Part shown: in pieces, positions 34,144 through 41,932 of the stretch
Layout of the letters: each line of letters begins with the position of its first letter
Numbering within the stretch: the first letter of the stretch is position 1
Source: CAWDVH01 sp963805705
Lineage (GTDB): Bacteria; Actinomycetota; Actinomycetes; Streptosporangiales; Streptosporangiaceae
Length of the DNA: 64,000 nucleotides
Direction: 5' to 3'
Assembly (NCBI GenBank): GCA_963805705.1
Contig: CAWDVH010000004.1
Location: 1,054,001 to 1,118,000 of the forward strand
Notes under the pieces: model-generated
Databases searched by the model: none
What the model was told of the DNA's origin: nothing
What the model saw: the letters and a program-made list of their open reading frames with translations, nothing else
Translations under genes and position numbers: made by a program

Positions 34144-34635
34144 ATGACCAGCGAAGCGAATGTCACGGTGTCGTCGGAGCAAGGACCCGTAGCGCAGGAA
34201 CCGGTGAGGATCCGGGCCCATCACGGGGTCGTCAGGAAGCTCGGCCACTGGACCACCGGGCGCCGCATGGACGTGCGGGCCTCGCGCGCCAGTGTCGTGC
34301 TCGACCTGCGCTCGCCTCAGATCGAGGCCGGGGACATCGAGATCCAGCTCGACATCGATCATGCGACGGTGAAGCTGCTGGTCCCCGACGGCGCGATCAT
34401 TGACCACGACGAGGCGCGCCGGGTCGGACGGGCCAGGGTCAAGGACTGGACCGGCATCAGCGCTCCGGGCGGGCGGCGGATCCTGCTCCTCGGGGAGATG
34501 CGCAACGCCGAGGTCCGGGTGCACCGGGGCGGCATCGCCATCCTGTCGGCGATGTGCAGCCGCGAGTACCTCGCCGACGCGCGGCGCGCTCGCCGGGAGG
34601 GCCGTTACCCTGCTATTGACGATCCAGCCCGATGA
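34144..34635 (+). CDS. LiaF-like/cell-envelope response domain protein
   Basis: A 163-residue soluble protein. After a short N-terminus comes a strand-rich region: ASRASVVLDLRSPQIEAGDI, LDIDHATVKLLVPDGAIIDH and GRRILLLGEMRNAEVRVHRG. The alternation of beta-strand and turn resembles the C-terminal beta-helix of LiaF-type and cell-wall-active antibiotic response proteins, but I am not certain of the family. The ATG at 34144 has AGGAAGG 8 bases upstream. It overlaps the ATPase gene by ATGA, making it the first gene of the exporter operon. Confidence 0.6.
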   Translation: MTSEANVTVSSEQGPVAQEPVRIRAHHGVVRKLGHWTTGRRMDVRASRASVVLDLRSPQIEAGDIEIQLDIDHATVKLLVPDGAIIDHDEARRVGRARVKDWTGISAPGGRRILLLGEMRNAEVRVHRGGIAILSAMCSREYLADARRARREGRYPAIDDPAR

Positions 34636-35741
34636 GCGCGCCTGCGCAGGCCGCGCCGCTGCTGCAAGCGCGCGGCCTGACCGTCCGGTTCGGCAGCGTC
34701 ACGGCCCTCGATGGGCTGGACCTGCTGGCCCCCCCTGGTCAGGTACTGGCGATCCTCGGTCCCAATGGCGCCGGCAAGACGACGTTCGTCCGGACGGTCG
34801 CCACGCTAGTGCGGCCGACGAGCGGCGAGCTGCGCGTGCGCGGAAACGACGTCGCGGGCGATCCGGTGAGCGTCCGCCGGGACATCGGCCTGGCGGGTCA
34901 GTTCGCGGCAGTGGAGCCCACGATGACCGGCCGCGAGAACCTGGAGATGACGGCCCGGCTGTTCGGGCACGACCGCAGCGCCGGCCGGCGGGCTGCGGCT
35001 GCCGTGATCGAGCAGCTCAGCCTGCAAGACGTCGCGGACCGGCGCTGCAGCACTTACTCAGGAGGTCAGCGCCGCCGGCTCGACCTGGGCGCGAGCCTGG
35101 TCGGCGCGCCGCGGCTCCTGCTGCTCGACGAGCCGACCACGGGCCTGGATCCGGCCGGCCGGCGCGAGGTCTGGGACGCGGTGCGCGGCCTGGTCGCCGG
35201 GGGCACCGATGTCCTGCTGACCACGCATTACCTCGACGAGGCCGGCGAGCTCGCCGACCACGTCGTGGTCATCGACCACGGCCGTGCCGTCGCGTCGGGC
35301 ACGCTCGGCGAGCTGAAGGCGAGTGTCGGGCGTGACGTCATCGAGGTCGTCGTCCCCGACCCGTCCCGGCTCGACGAGGCCGGCCGGATCCTCGGGCGCG
35401 TCACCTCCAGCCGGCCCAGGCTGGACCGGGGCGCGCGGCGGGTGAGCGTCCCGACCGGGGGCGGGGCCGGCCAGCTGGCCACCGTGATTGGCCGGCTGGC
35501 GGACGCTGCGGTCCCCGTCGACGAGATCGGCGTCCGGCGTCCGACGCTCGACGAGGTATTCCTGACCCTGACCGGTGATCACGCGGCCCGCCCGATCACG
35601 CCGGGACGGCCGCCCACGCGGGCCCGCCCGATCATGCCGGCCTCCCAGCTCACGCCGGGACGCCCGATCACGCCGGCCCGCCCGATCACGCCGGCCTCCC
35701 GAGCTCACGCCGGCCACAGCCAGGACAGGAGCCCGCAATGA
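34632..35741 (+). CDS. ABC transporter ATPase, DrrA type
   Basis: A 369-residue ATPase of the daunorubicin-resistance (DrrA) group. Walker A GPNGAGKTT, signature YSGGQRRRLDLGASL, Walker B LLLLDEPTTGLDP, and the H-loop LTTHYLDEAGELADHV. The C-terminal DrrA extension (VDEIGVRRPTLDEVFLTLTG) follows. After that the protein gains a tail of about 50 residues with repeated PITP/GRP units, produced by a short tandem DNA array; normal DrrA proteins lack it. It powers export of a lipophilic drug or metabolite with the permease encoded next. Confidence 0.92.
   Translation: MSAPAQAAPLLQARGLTVRFGSVTALDGLDLLAPPGQVLAILGPNGAGKTTFVRTVATLVRPTSGELRVRGNDVAGDPVSVRRDIGLAGQFAAVEPTMTGRENLEMTARLFGHDRSAGRRAAAAVIEQLSLQDVADRRCSTYSGGQRRRLDLGASLVGAPRLLLLDEPTTGLDPAGRREVWDAVRGLVAGGTDVLLTTHYLDEAGELADHVVVIDHGRAVASGTLGELKASVGRDVIEVVVPDPSRLDEAGRILGRVTSSRPRLDRGARRVSVPTGGGAGQLATVIGRLADAAVPVDEIGVRRPTLDEVFLTLTGDHAARPITPGRPPTRARPIMPASQLTPGRPITPARPITPASRAHAGHSQDRSPQ
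35583..35705. repeat. Tandem array inside the 3' end of the DrrA gene
   Basis: Units of the type CGCCCGATCACGCCGG, single and doubled with small spacers, repeat about six times. The array is in frame and extends the ATPase with a PITPARP-like tail just before the permease gene. Confidence 0.75.
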
Positions 35742-36514
35742 CCCAGATCATCACCCGCCCGGCGGCCCCGCCGGGGGCGAGCAGGGCGTCCGTCGAGGTC
35801 GCGCGCAGGGCCTTGCGAAAATACATCCGCACCCCCGGCCTGAGCGTGATGGCCGTGGTCCAGTCCGTGCTGTTCCTGTTCACCTTCCGGTACGTGTTCG
35901 GGGGCGCCATTCACGCCGGCGGCCTGAGCTACGTCAACTACCTCGTGCCGGCCTATGTCGCCACGATCGTCCTGTTCACCGGGGGCGGTGTCGCGGTCGC
36001 CGTGGCCGAGGACCGGGCCCAGGGCTTCACCGACCGGCTGCTCTCGCTCCCGGTGCCGCGGTACTCGATCGTGCTGGGGCGCACGCTGGCTGATTCGACC
36101 ACGAACGCGTGGTCGATCCTGGCCACCGCCGCCTTCGGCTTCCTGTTCGGATTCCGCCTCGGCGGGACTCTGCTGGACGGCCTGGCCGCCCTCGGCCTGT
36201 GCCTTATCTACGGTGTGGTATTCACGGTCGTCTTCATCGTCATCGGCCTGTTCGCGGCCAGCGTCCAGGCGGCCCAGGGCCTGTCGCTGGTCGCCTTTGT
36301 CTTTGCGTTCATTTCCAGTGCCTACGTCCCGGCGACCTCGATGCCGGGCTGGCTTCAGCCATTCTCGAAATACCAGCCGATCACGCCCATGGTCAATGCC
36401 GTCCGCTCCCTGACCATTGGCTCCGGCCGTGACATCATCCTGGCCCTGACCTGGTCAGCCCTGCTGCTCGCGGTCTTCACGCCTATCGCGGTCCTTCGGT
36501 ACCGGCGCGCGTGA
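35738..36514 (+). CDS. ABC-2 type permease, DrrB type
   Basis: A 258-residue membrane protein with about six transmembrane segments, of the ABC-2/DrrB family. Typical parts: IRTPGLSVMAVVQSVLFLFT near the N-terminus, the cytoplasmic loop AEDRAQGFTDRLLSLPVPRY, and FISSAYVPATSMPGWLQPFS before the last segments. It overlaps the DrrA gene by ATGA and pairs with it as an exporter. The 17-bp duplication at 36520 follows its stop. Confidence 0.92.
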   Translation: MTQIITRPAAPPGASRASVEVARRALRKYIRTPGLSVMAVVQSVLFLFTFRYVFGGAIHAGGLSYVNYLVPAYVATIVLFTGGGVAVAVAEDRAQGFTDRLLSLPVPRYSIVLGRTLADSTTNAWSILATAAFGFLFGFRLGGTLLDGLAALGLCLIYGVVFTVVFIVIGLFAASVQAAQGLSLVAFVFAFISSAYVPATSMPGWLQPFSKYQPITPMVNAVRSLTIGSGRDIILALTWSALLLAVFTPIAVLRYRRA

Positions 36515-36519
36515 AGACT

Positions 36520-36553
36520 GGCGGGCGGGAAAGGCAGGCGGGCGGGAAAGGCC
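36520..36553. repeat. 17-bp tandem duplication after the DrrB gene
   Basis: GGCGGGCGGGAAAGGCA is followed directly by GGCGGGCGGGAAAGGCC, starting 6 bases after the DrrB stop codon. Confidence 0.85.
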
Positions 36554-36558
36554 GGAGC

Positions 36559-37410
36559 CTAGCGGGTGGCTTCGGTGAAGACCGGGTAGTAGGCGCCGGA
36601 CTGGCCGGCCGCGGTCGGATGATAAGACTCGCTGACGTCGAAGAAGTTCACCGCGTGCAGCCAGCTGCCGGAGTCGCAGATCTCGTGCCCGGCGAACGCG
36701 GGCCGGACGTCGGCAAACACGTCACCGTACCGGGTCGCCGCGGCCGCGATCTGGCCGTCGAGCTGGGTGGCGGCCTGGTTGAGGTCAGTGCGGTCGGTCG
36801 TGCTCAGGCCCAGGCAGCCCGATGACTTCGACAGGTCGTAGAGCTGGGGATAGTCCAGCACGACGACCAGCGCGTTCGGAGCGTCGGCCCGGATATCGGC
36901 GAGCACGCCGTTCAGCTCGCCCGGCAGCTGGGTGGCGATCTCGCCCTCGGCCGTGGTGATGGCCTGGACGCAGCTGCTGGTCGAGGAGAGCACGCAGGTC
37001 TCCATCGTGCTGGCGAACCCGACGTCGTTGCCGCCGATGGTGATGGACACCAGCGTGGTCGCGCTGCTCAGCGCCGAGAGCTGGCTGCTGATGACCGTGC
37101 TGGTCGTGGCGCCGGAACAGGCCGCCGAGATATAGCTCGCCGGCTGGCTGGCCGCATCCCACAAGGCCGGGTACGCGCTGGTGCTGCGATCACAGGACCC
37201 GCTGGAGCTGATGGTGCCGCCCGCGCCGACGCCGGAGGAGTAGGAGTCTCCCAGCGCCACGTAGCGCACGCTGGCCTGCGCGCTGGCCGGGGCGGCCACC
37301 GCGAGGGCCGCCACCACGGCCGTGCCGGTCGCCAGGACGGTCGCCGCCAGGCGGCTGGCGCGCCCGGCCAGGCGGGGGCGGCGGCGGGTCAGGACGGCTC
37401 GTGCTGACAC
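36559..37410 (-). CDS. Secreted SGNH/GDSL hydrolase
   Basis: A 283-residue secreted esterase/lipase. The signal peptide has a twin-basic start (RRRPRLAGRASR), a hydrophobic core (VLATGTAVVAALAVAAP) and cleavage after ASA. SGNH blocks: GDSYSSGVGAG (catalytic Ser), ACSGATTSTV (Gly), TIGGNDVGF (Asn), and SYHPTAAGQ (His, near the end). Three cysteine pairs are likely. This resembles the Streptomyces SCO1725-type extracellular lipases. I chose GTG 37410, with GGAG 6 bases upstream, over the longer frame. It converges with the exporter operon. Confidence 0.88.
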   Translation of the reverse strand: MSARAVLTRRRPRLAGRASRLAATVLATGTAVVAALAVAAPASAQASVRYVALGDSYSSGVGAGGTISSSGSCDRSTSAYPALWDAASQPASYISAACSGATTSTVISSQLSALSSATTLVSITIGGNDVGFASTMETCVLSSTSSCVQAITTAEGEIATQLPGELNGVLADIRADAPNALVVVLDYPQLYDLSKSSGCLGLSTTDRTDLNQAATQLDGQIAAAATRYGDVFADVRPAFAGHEICDSGSWLHAVNFFDVSESYHPTAAGQSGAYYPVFTEATR

Positions 37411-37610
37411 CCTGATCTCCTCACGCAGCCGGCAGCGACGCAGCCCGTGGCCGGCGCTTTCTAAATCAGTAGCATCGGCTTTCCGGCTCGTCAACGGCCA
37501 GTTTCCAGCCGATGGAACCGGCGCGGCGGCTCTCCCGCGCGGTCGCTGCGGGGCTGCTTCGGCTCGGCCGTGCGGCAGCTGGGCCCCGGCTGAGCGGCTG
37601 CTCCAGATCG

Positions 37611-37658
37611 CATCGCCTGATCATCCGTGGCGCCCGCGAGCACAATCTCCGGAGCGTC
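37611..37658 (+). pseudogene. Relic of a UvrA N-terminus
   Basis: In the frame that continues into the downstream glycosylase gene, bases 37611-37658 encode HRLIIRGAREHNLRSV. This is nearly identical to the conserved start of UvrA (LIxRGAREHNL). Nothing of the Walker A region or later UvrA sequence follows, so only this fragment remains. It lies 30 bases before the likely GTG start of the AlkZ-like gene. Confidence 0.6.
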
Positions 37659-37688
37659 CCCGCACGCCGGCGAGGTACCGTCTCTGGC

Positions 37689-38771
37689 GTGGTCCTCCTC
37701 ACCCTTCAGCGGGCGCGCCAGCTGGCGGTTATGGGCCAGGCGCTGGACGCTGAACGACCCGGCGGCGTGCTGGATGCCGTCAGCCGGCTGCGCTTCGTTC
37801 AGCTGGATCCGACGGCGCCGGCGGCCCGCAACGAGCAGCTCGTGCTGTGGAGCAGGCTGGGCGAGGCGTTCCGGCCTGCGGACCTGCAGCGGCTGCTGTT
37901 CACTGAGCGGCAGCTCTTCGAGTACCGCGCAGCGATCTACCCGGCGGCTGACTACCCGCTCTACCGGCCCGTCATGGCCGGATGGCCGAAGGACGAGTCG
38001 GCGTACTCTCGTCGGGTCCGGGCGTGGATGGAGGTGAACGAGCCGTTTCGGGCCTATGTCCTGAGCGAGCTGGAGGCGCGCGGGCCCCTGCGCTCGCGTG
38101 AGCTGGCCGATCGCTCGGTCACCTCATGGCAGTCCACCGGCTGGACCCATGGCCGCAACGTCGGGCAGATGCTGGAGTTCCTGTGGACCGGCGGCCAGAT
38201 CGCGGTCGCCGGCCGGGCCGGAAACGAGCGGACCTGGGATCTCGCGCAGCGGGTCCTGCCGGTCGGCGCCCCGCAGCTTGCCCCGCGGGAGGCCGCCCGC
38301 CTGTGCGACATGCGCCGCCTGCGATCGCTCGGCATCGCCCGGCCGGGGGCGGTTGGCGGCACCGGGGTTCCGGTGGAGGTCGACGGCGCGGCGGGGCCGT
38401 GGATGGCCGACCCTGAGCTGCTGGAGCGGCCGTTCACCGGGCGCGACGCGCTACTGTCGCCGTTTGACCGCCTCGTGCACGACCGCCAGCGGGCCAGGGA
38501 CCTGTTCGGCTTCGACTACCGGCTGGAGATCTACGTTCCGGCCGCCAGGCGCCGGTGGGGCTACTACGTGCTGCCTGTCCTGCAGCAGGACCGGCTGGTC
38601 GCGCGGGCCGATGTGAAGGCGGACCGCCGTGAGGGGGTCCTGCGGGTACCGGCGCTGCACCTGGAGGACGGGGCGGCTGCGGACGCTGCGGACAGCGCCC
38701 GCGGCCAGCTCGACGATCTGGCCCGCTGGCTGGGCCTCGACACGGTGCTGATCGAGGCGACGTTCAGCTAG
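37689..38771 (+). CDS. AlkZ/YcaQ-like DNA glycosylase (winged-helix family)
   Basis: A 360-residue protein of the HTH_42/YcaQ family. The N-terminal helix reads VLLTLQRARQLAVMGQALDA. RLRFVQLDPTAPAARNEQLV contains the QLD catalytic motif of AlkZ-type glycosylases, which remove bulky or crosslinking alkyl adducts. YPAADYPLYRPVMAGWP and the C-terminal FDYRLEIYVPAARRRWGYYV are family-typical. I chose GTG 37689; the frame upstream contains a UvrA relic and no good start. Family members guard against DNA-alkylating toxins, often near natural-product exporters; here the DrrAB exporter is 1 kb away. Confidence 0.82.
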   Translation: MVLLTLQRARQLAVMGQALDAERPGGVLDAVSRLRFVQLDPTAPAARNEQLVLWSRLGEAFRPADLQRLLFTERQLFEYRAAIYPAADYPLYRPVMAGWPKDESAYSRRVRAWMEVNEPFRAYVLSELEARGPLRSRELADRSVTSWQSTGWTHGRNVGQMLEFLWTGGQIAVAGRAGNERTWDLAQRVLPVGAPQLAPREAARLCDMRRLRSLGIARPGAVGGTGVPVEVDGAAGPWMADPELLERPFTGRDALLSPFDRLVHDRQRARDLFGFDYRLEIYVPAARRRWGYYVLPVLQQDRLVARADVKADRREGVLRVPALHLEDGAAADAADSARGQLDDLARWLGLDTVLIEATFS

Positions 38772-38793
38772 CCATTGACCGAAGGAGCACATT

Positions 38794-38833
38794 TCGGAAA
38801 GGTGCAGGTCAAGTCGGAAAGGTCCAGGTCAAG
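38794..38833. repeat. 20-bp tandem duplication after the glycosylase gene
   Basis: TCGGAAAGGTGCAGGTCAAG is followed directly by TCGGAAAGGTCCAGGTCAAG (one mismatch). It begins 23 bases after the stop of the glycosylase gene. An AT-rich stretch at about 38855-38915 follows, which probably holds the promoter of the GH3 gene. Confidence 0.9.
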
Positions 38834-38963
38834 CGAACTCTCTCTCAGGAACAATGGCCGGACAAGTATTTCGCTCCGATTATATTTGTGTTACGACTTA
38901 TTAAGTTACGTGCTGTTCCAGCGCGCAGATACGGACAGGGCCACAACGTATCGGAGGCGACTG

Positions 38964-41819
38964 ATGGATGCCGGGCATGATCGACACACTTTGTCGAGTT
39001 ACGGGCTGCACCTGAGGCGACAGCAGAAGCACAGGCGGGGGGCGGGCAAATGGCGGATCGCGGCCGCCGGGGGCGCGGCGGCGCTGGCGGCGCTGATCGG
39101 GTTGCCCGCGGCCGGAGCCGTCGGCCAGAGCGCGGCCGCGGCCGCCGCGACCACCTCGTGCCCGTGGGTGACGTCCACCGCTCCCATATCACAGCGCGTC
39201 GCCCAGCTCATGGCGGCGATGAGCCTGGACGACAAGATCACCATGGTGGAAGGCCATGGCACCACCAACCCGTACGTGTTCTACACGCCGGCGATACCTT
39301 CGCTGTGCATCCCGGCTGTGGGCCTTGAGGACGGACCCTCCGGCGTCGCCGACGGGCTGACCGGTGTCACCCAGCTGCCGGCCGGCGTGTCGCTCGCGGC
39401 CACGTGGGACCGGTCACTGGCCAAGCAGTACGGCCAGGTCATCGGCGCGGAGGAGTCCGGCAAGGGCGCCAGCGCGAATCTCGGCCCCACCGTGAACATC
39501 GACCGGGACCCGCGCTGGGGCCGGTCATTCGAGGCGCTGAGCGAGGATCCGTTCCTGAACTCGGCGCTGGACGTGCCGGAAATCGACGGCGTGCAGAGTC
39601 AGGACGTCGAGACGCAGGTCAAGCACTTCGCCGCGTACAACCAGGAGACGTACCGCAACACCCCCGCGGACAACGTGATCATCTCCAGGCGGGCCGAACA
39701 TGAGATCTACATGCCGGCGTTCAACGCGGCGGTGACGCAGGCGAGCGCCGCGTCGGTGATGTGCGGCTATTCCTACGTAAACGGCAGCGCCAGCTGCAAC
39801 AGCTCGTACCTGCTCACGAACGTGCTGAAGCAGATGTGGGACTTCCAGGGGTTCGTAATGTCGGACTACGGCGCGCTGCACGGCACATCGGGCGCGCTTC
39901 AGGGCACCGACCAAGAGCAGCCGTTCAACACGAATTACGGGACGGCGCTGGAGACCGACATCGATAACGGGACGATTCCGCTCAGTGCGCTGAACACGAT
40001 GGTGCAGCGAGTCTTCACCGAGATGTTCCGGTTCAACCTGTTCAGCCAGCCGCGCACCGGCTCGCCCACGGCGACCGTGACCACCCCGGCGCACCAGGCG
40101 CTCGCCGACCAGGTGGCTAAGGCCGGCACCACGCTGCTGAAGAACGCCGGCCGGACGCTGCCGCTGTCTGCGTCGGGAGCCGGGGCGATCGCCGTGATCG
40201 GCCCGTCCGCATCCGCCTCGCCGACCTACGCCGGCGGCGGCAGCGCCTACGTGATCCCGTCGGCGACGGTCAGCCCGCTGCAGGGCATCCAGGCGGCCGC
40301 CGGGTCCGGCACCAGCGTGACCTACCAGCAGGGGCTGCCAGCGGACGCAGCGCTGCCCGCGATCCCGTCGGCCGACCTCTCCCCGGCGTACGCCCCGACC
40401 CCGTTCGGCGGCAGCTACACCGGAACGCTGACCGCGCCGGAGACCGGCACCTACGTGCTGGCCCTCACCAACCCGTGCGGCTGCTACACCTCCACGTACC
40501 TGAGCCTGAACGGCACGCAGATAGTGGACAACCCCAGCACGCCGCCGGTGCAGACGTACTCGGTCGCGGTGAACCTGACCGCAGGCACCAAGTACGCGCT
40601 CTCGATCAGCGGCGATTCGTCGCAGCTGCTCTGGGGCACCCCGTCGGCGCTGGCGCCCGGCATCACGGCCGCGGTCAACGCGGCCAAGGCGGCCCAGACT
40701 GCCGTCGTGGTCGTCTCGGACGACACCGAGTCCGAGGCCACCGACCGGCCGAGCCTCAGCCTGCCGTCCGCGCAGGATGAGCTCGTCGAGGCGGTCGCGG
40801 CGGCCAACCCGCACACGGTCGTGGTGGTCAACGCGGGCGCGCCGATCGCGATGCCGTGGCTGCACCAGGTCGCGTCCGTCCTGGACTCCTGGTACCCGGG
40901 GCAGGCCAGCGGAACGGCGCTGGCCAGCGTGCTGTTCGGCCGGACCGATCCGGGCGGGCACCTGCCGGTGACGTTCCCGACCTCGCTGAGCGAGGTACCC
41001 GCGTCCACCACGGCGCAGTTCCCCGGCAACGGAACCGAGGTGCTGTACTCCGAGGGCGTTGACGTCGGCTACCGGTGGTACGACGCCAACGACCTGGCAC
41101 CGATGTTCCCGTTCGGATTCGGGCTGTCCTACACGAAGTTCGCGTACAGCGGGCTGCGGCTGAGCCGCGCGACGGTGACCGGCACGCAGGACGTGCGGGC
41201 CTTCGCCACGGTGACGAATGTTGGTAACCAAACGGGCAGTGATGTCGCCCAGCTGTACGTGGGCGACCCGGCGTCAACGGGTGAGCCGCCGCGCCAGCTG
41301 GAAGGGTTCCAGCGGGTGCGCCTCGCACCCGGCCAGTCGGCACGCGTGTCGTTCGTGATCACGCCGCAGGACACCTCGTGGTGGAGCGACACCGCGAACG
41401 GCTGGACGCAGACCGCCGGGCGGTATCACGTCTATGTGGGCGACTCCTCCGCACTGGCCAATCTGCCGCTGCGGAGCGCGTTCCACATGACGTCCACGCC
41501 GGGTGCCCGCCAGGTCGTCGTCACCGCGCCCAGCGTGCTGCACGCCGGCCAGGCGTCGGCGGTGCACGTTACGCTGTCGGCCGGCGGCAGCCAGACCCTG
41601 TACGGCGTCCGGCTGGCACTGCAGCTGCCGCAGGGATGGACCGTCACGCCGGCCGGGCCGGCGGTGTTCGGCACGGTGCGGCCCGGCCAGGCGGTCGCCG
41701 CCACGTTCCGGGTGAGGCCGCCCAGCTACTCGCCGGACGTCAGCCAGGTCGTCCACGCCACCGCGACGATGGGCAGCACGCAGCGGGAGGCGGGCGTATC
41801 GGTCGCACTGCAGTCCTGA
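38964..41819 (+). CDS. Secreted GH3 beta-glucosidase-type enzyme with PA14 domain
   Basis: A 951-residue secreted protein. The signal peptide lies at about residues 20-62. The GH3 catalytic barrel includes NIDRDPRWGRSFEALSEDPF and VMSDYGALHG, where Asp301 is the nucleophile; the second GH3 domain follows. A PA14-like insertion (SYTGTLTAPETGTYVLAL) sits within that domain, and a fibronectin-III-like domain (DVAQLYVGDPA) and an NPCBM/NEW3-type region end the protein. Such enzymes remove terminal glucose or xylose from oligosaccharides. I chose ATG 38964, with GGAGG 6 bases upstream. It could work with the GH12 enzyme. Confidence 0.9.
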   Translation: MDAGHDRHTLSSYGLHLRRQQKHRRGAGKWRIAAAGGAAALAALIGLPAAGAVGQSAAAAAATTSCPWVTSTAPISQRVAQLMAAMSLDDKITMVEGHGTTNPYVFYTPAIPSLCIPAVGLEDGPSGVADGLTGVTQLPAGVSLAATWDRSLAKQYGQVIGAEESGKGASANLGPTVNIDRDPRWGRSFEALSEDPFLNSALDVPEIDGVQSQDVETQVKHFAAYNQETYRNTPADNVIISRRAEHEIYMPAFNAAVTQASAASVMCGYSYVNGSASCNSSYLLTNVLKQMWDFQGFVMSDYGALHGTSGALQGTDQEQPFNTNYGTALETDIDNGTIPLSALNTMVQRVFTEMFRFNLFSQPRTGSPTATVTTPAHQALADQVAKAGTTLLKNAGRTLPLSASGAGAIAVIGPSASASPTYAGGGSAYVIPSATVSPLQGIQAAAGSGTSVTYQQGLPADAALPAIPSADLSPAYAPTPFGGSYTGTLTAPETGTYVLALTNPCGCYTSTYLSLNGTQIVDNPSTPPVQTYSVAVNLTAGTKYALSISGDSSQLLWGTPSALAPGITAAVNAAKAAQTAVVVVSDDTESEATDRPSLSLPSAQDELVEAVAAANPHTVVVVNAGAPIAMPWLHQVASVLDSWYPGQASGTALASVLFGRTDPGGHLPVTFPTSLSEVPASTTAQFPGNGTEVLYSEGVDVGYRWYDANDLAPMFPFGFGLSYTKFAYSGLRLSRATVTGTQDVRAFATVTNVGNQTGSDVAQLYVGDPASTGEPPRQLEGFQRVRLAPGQSARVSFVITPQDTSWWSDTANGWTQTAGRYHVYVGDSSALANLPLRSAFHMTSTPGARQVVVTAPSVLHAGQASAVHVTLSAGGSQTLYGVRLALQLPQGWTVTPAGPAVFGTVRPGQAVAATFRVRPPSYSPDVSQVVHATATMGSTQREAGVSVALQS

Positions 41820-41857
41820 CCCGCTACCGCAGATAGCTCGCTGTCGGCACGCTTGAA

Positions 41858-41895
41858 GTCCGCGGGACCTGCCGGGTGAGGCAGGTCCCGCGGAC
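41858..41895. terminator. Bidirectional terminator hairpin
   Basis: A perfect 16-bp inverted repeat (arms starting GTCCGCGGGACCTGCC) around a 6-base loop lies between the convergent GH3 and MMPL genes. No T-run follows, as is common in such GC-rich genomes. Confidence 0.75.
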
Positions 41896-41932
41896 GGGCC
41901 GGGCGGAGGGCTTTCGCGCGGTCGGACTGGGG

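Noticed and set aside
39525..41231. A 568-codon open frame opposite the GH3 gene
   Set aside because: Arg/Gly-rich translation without domains; the GH3 frame carries all family motifs.
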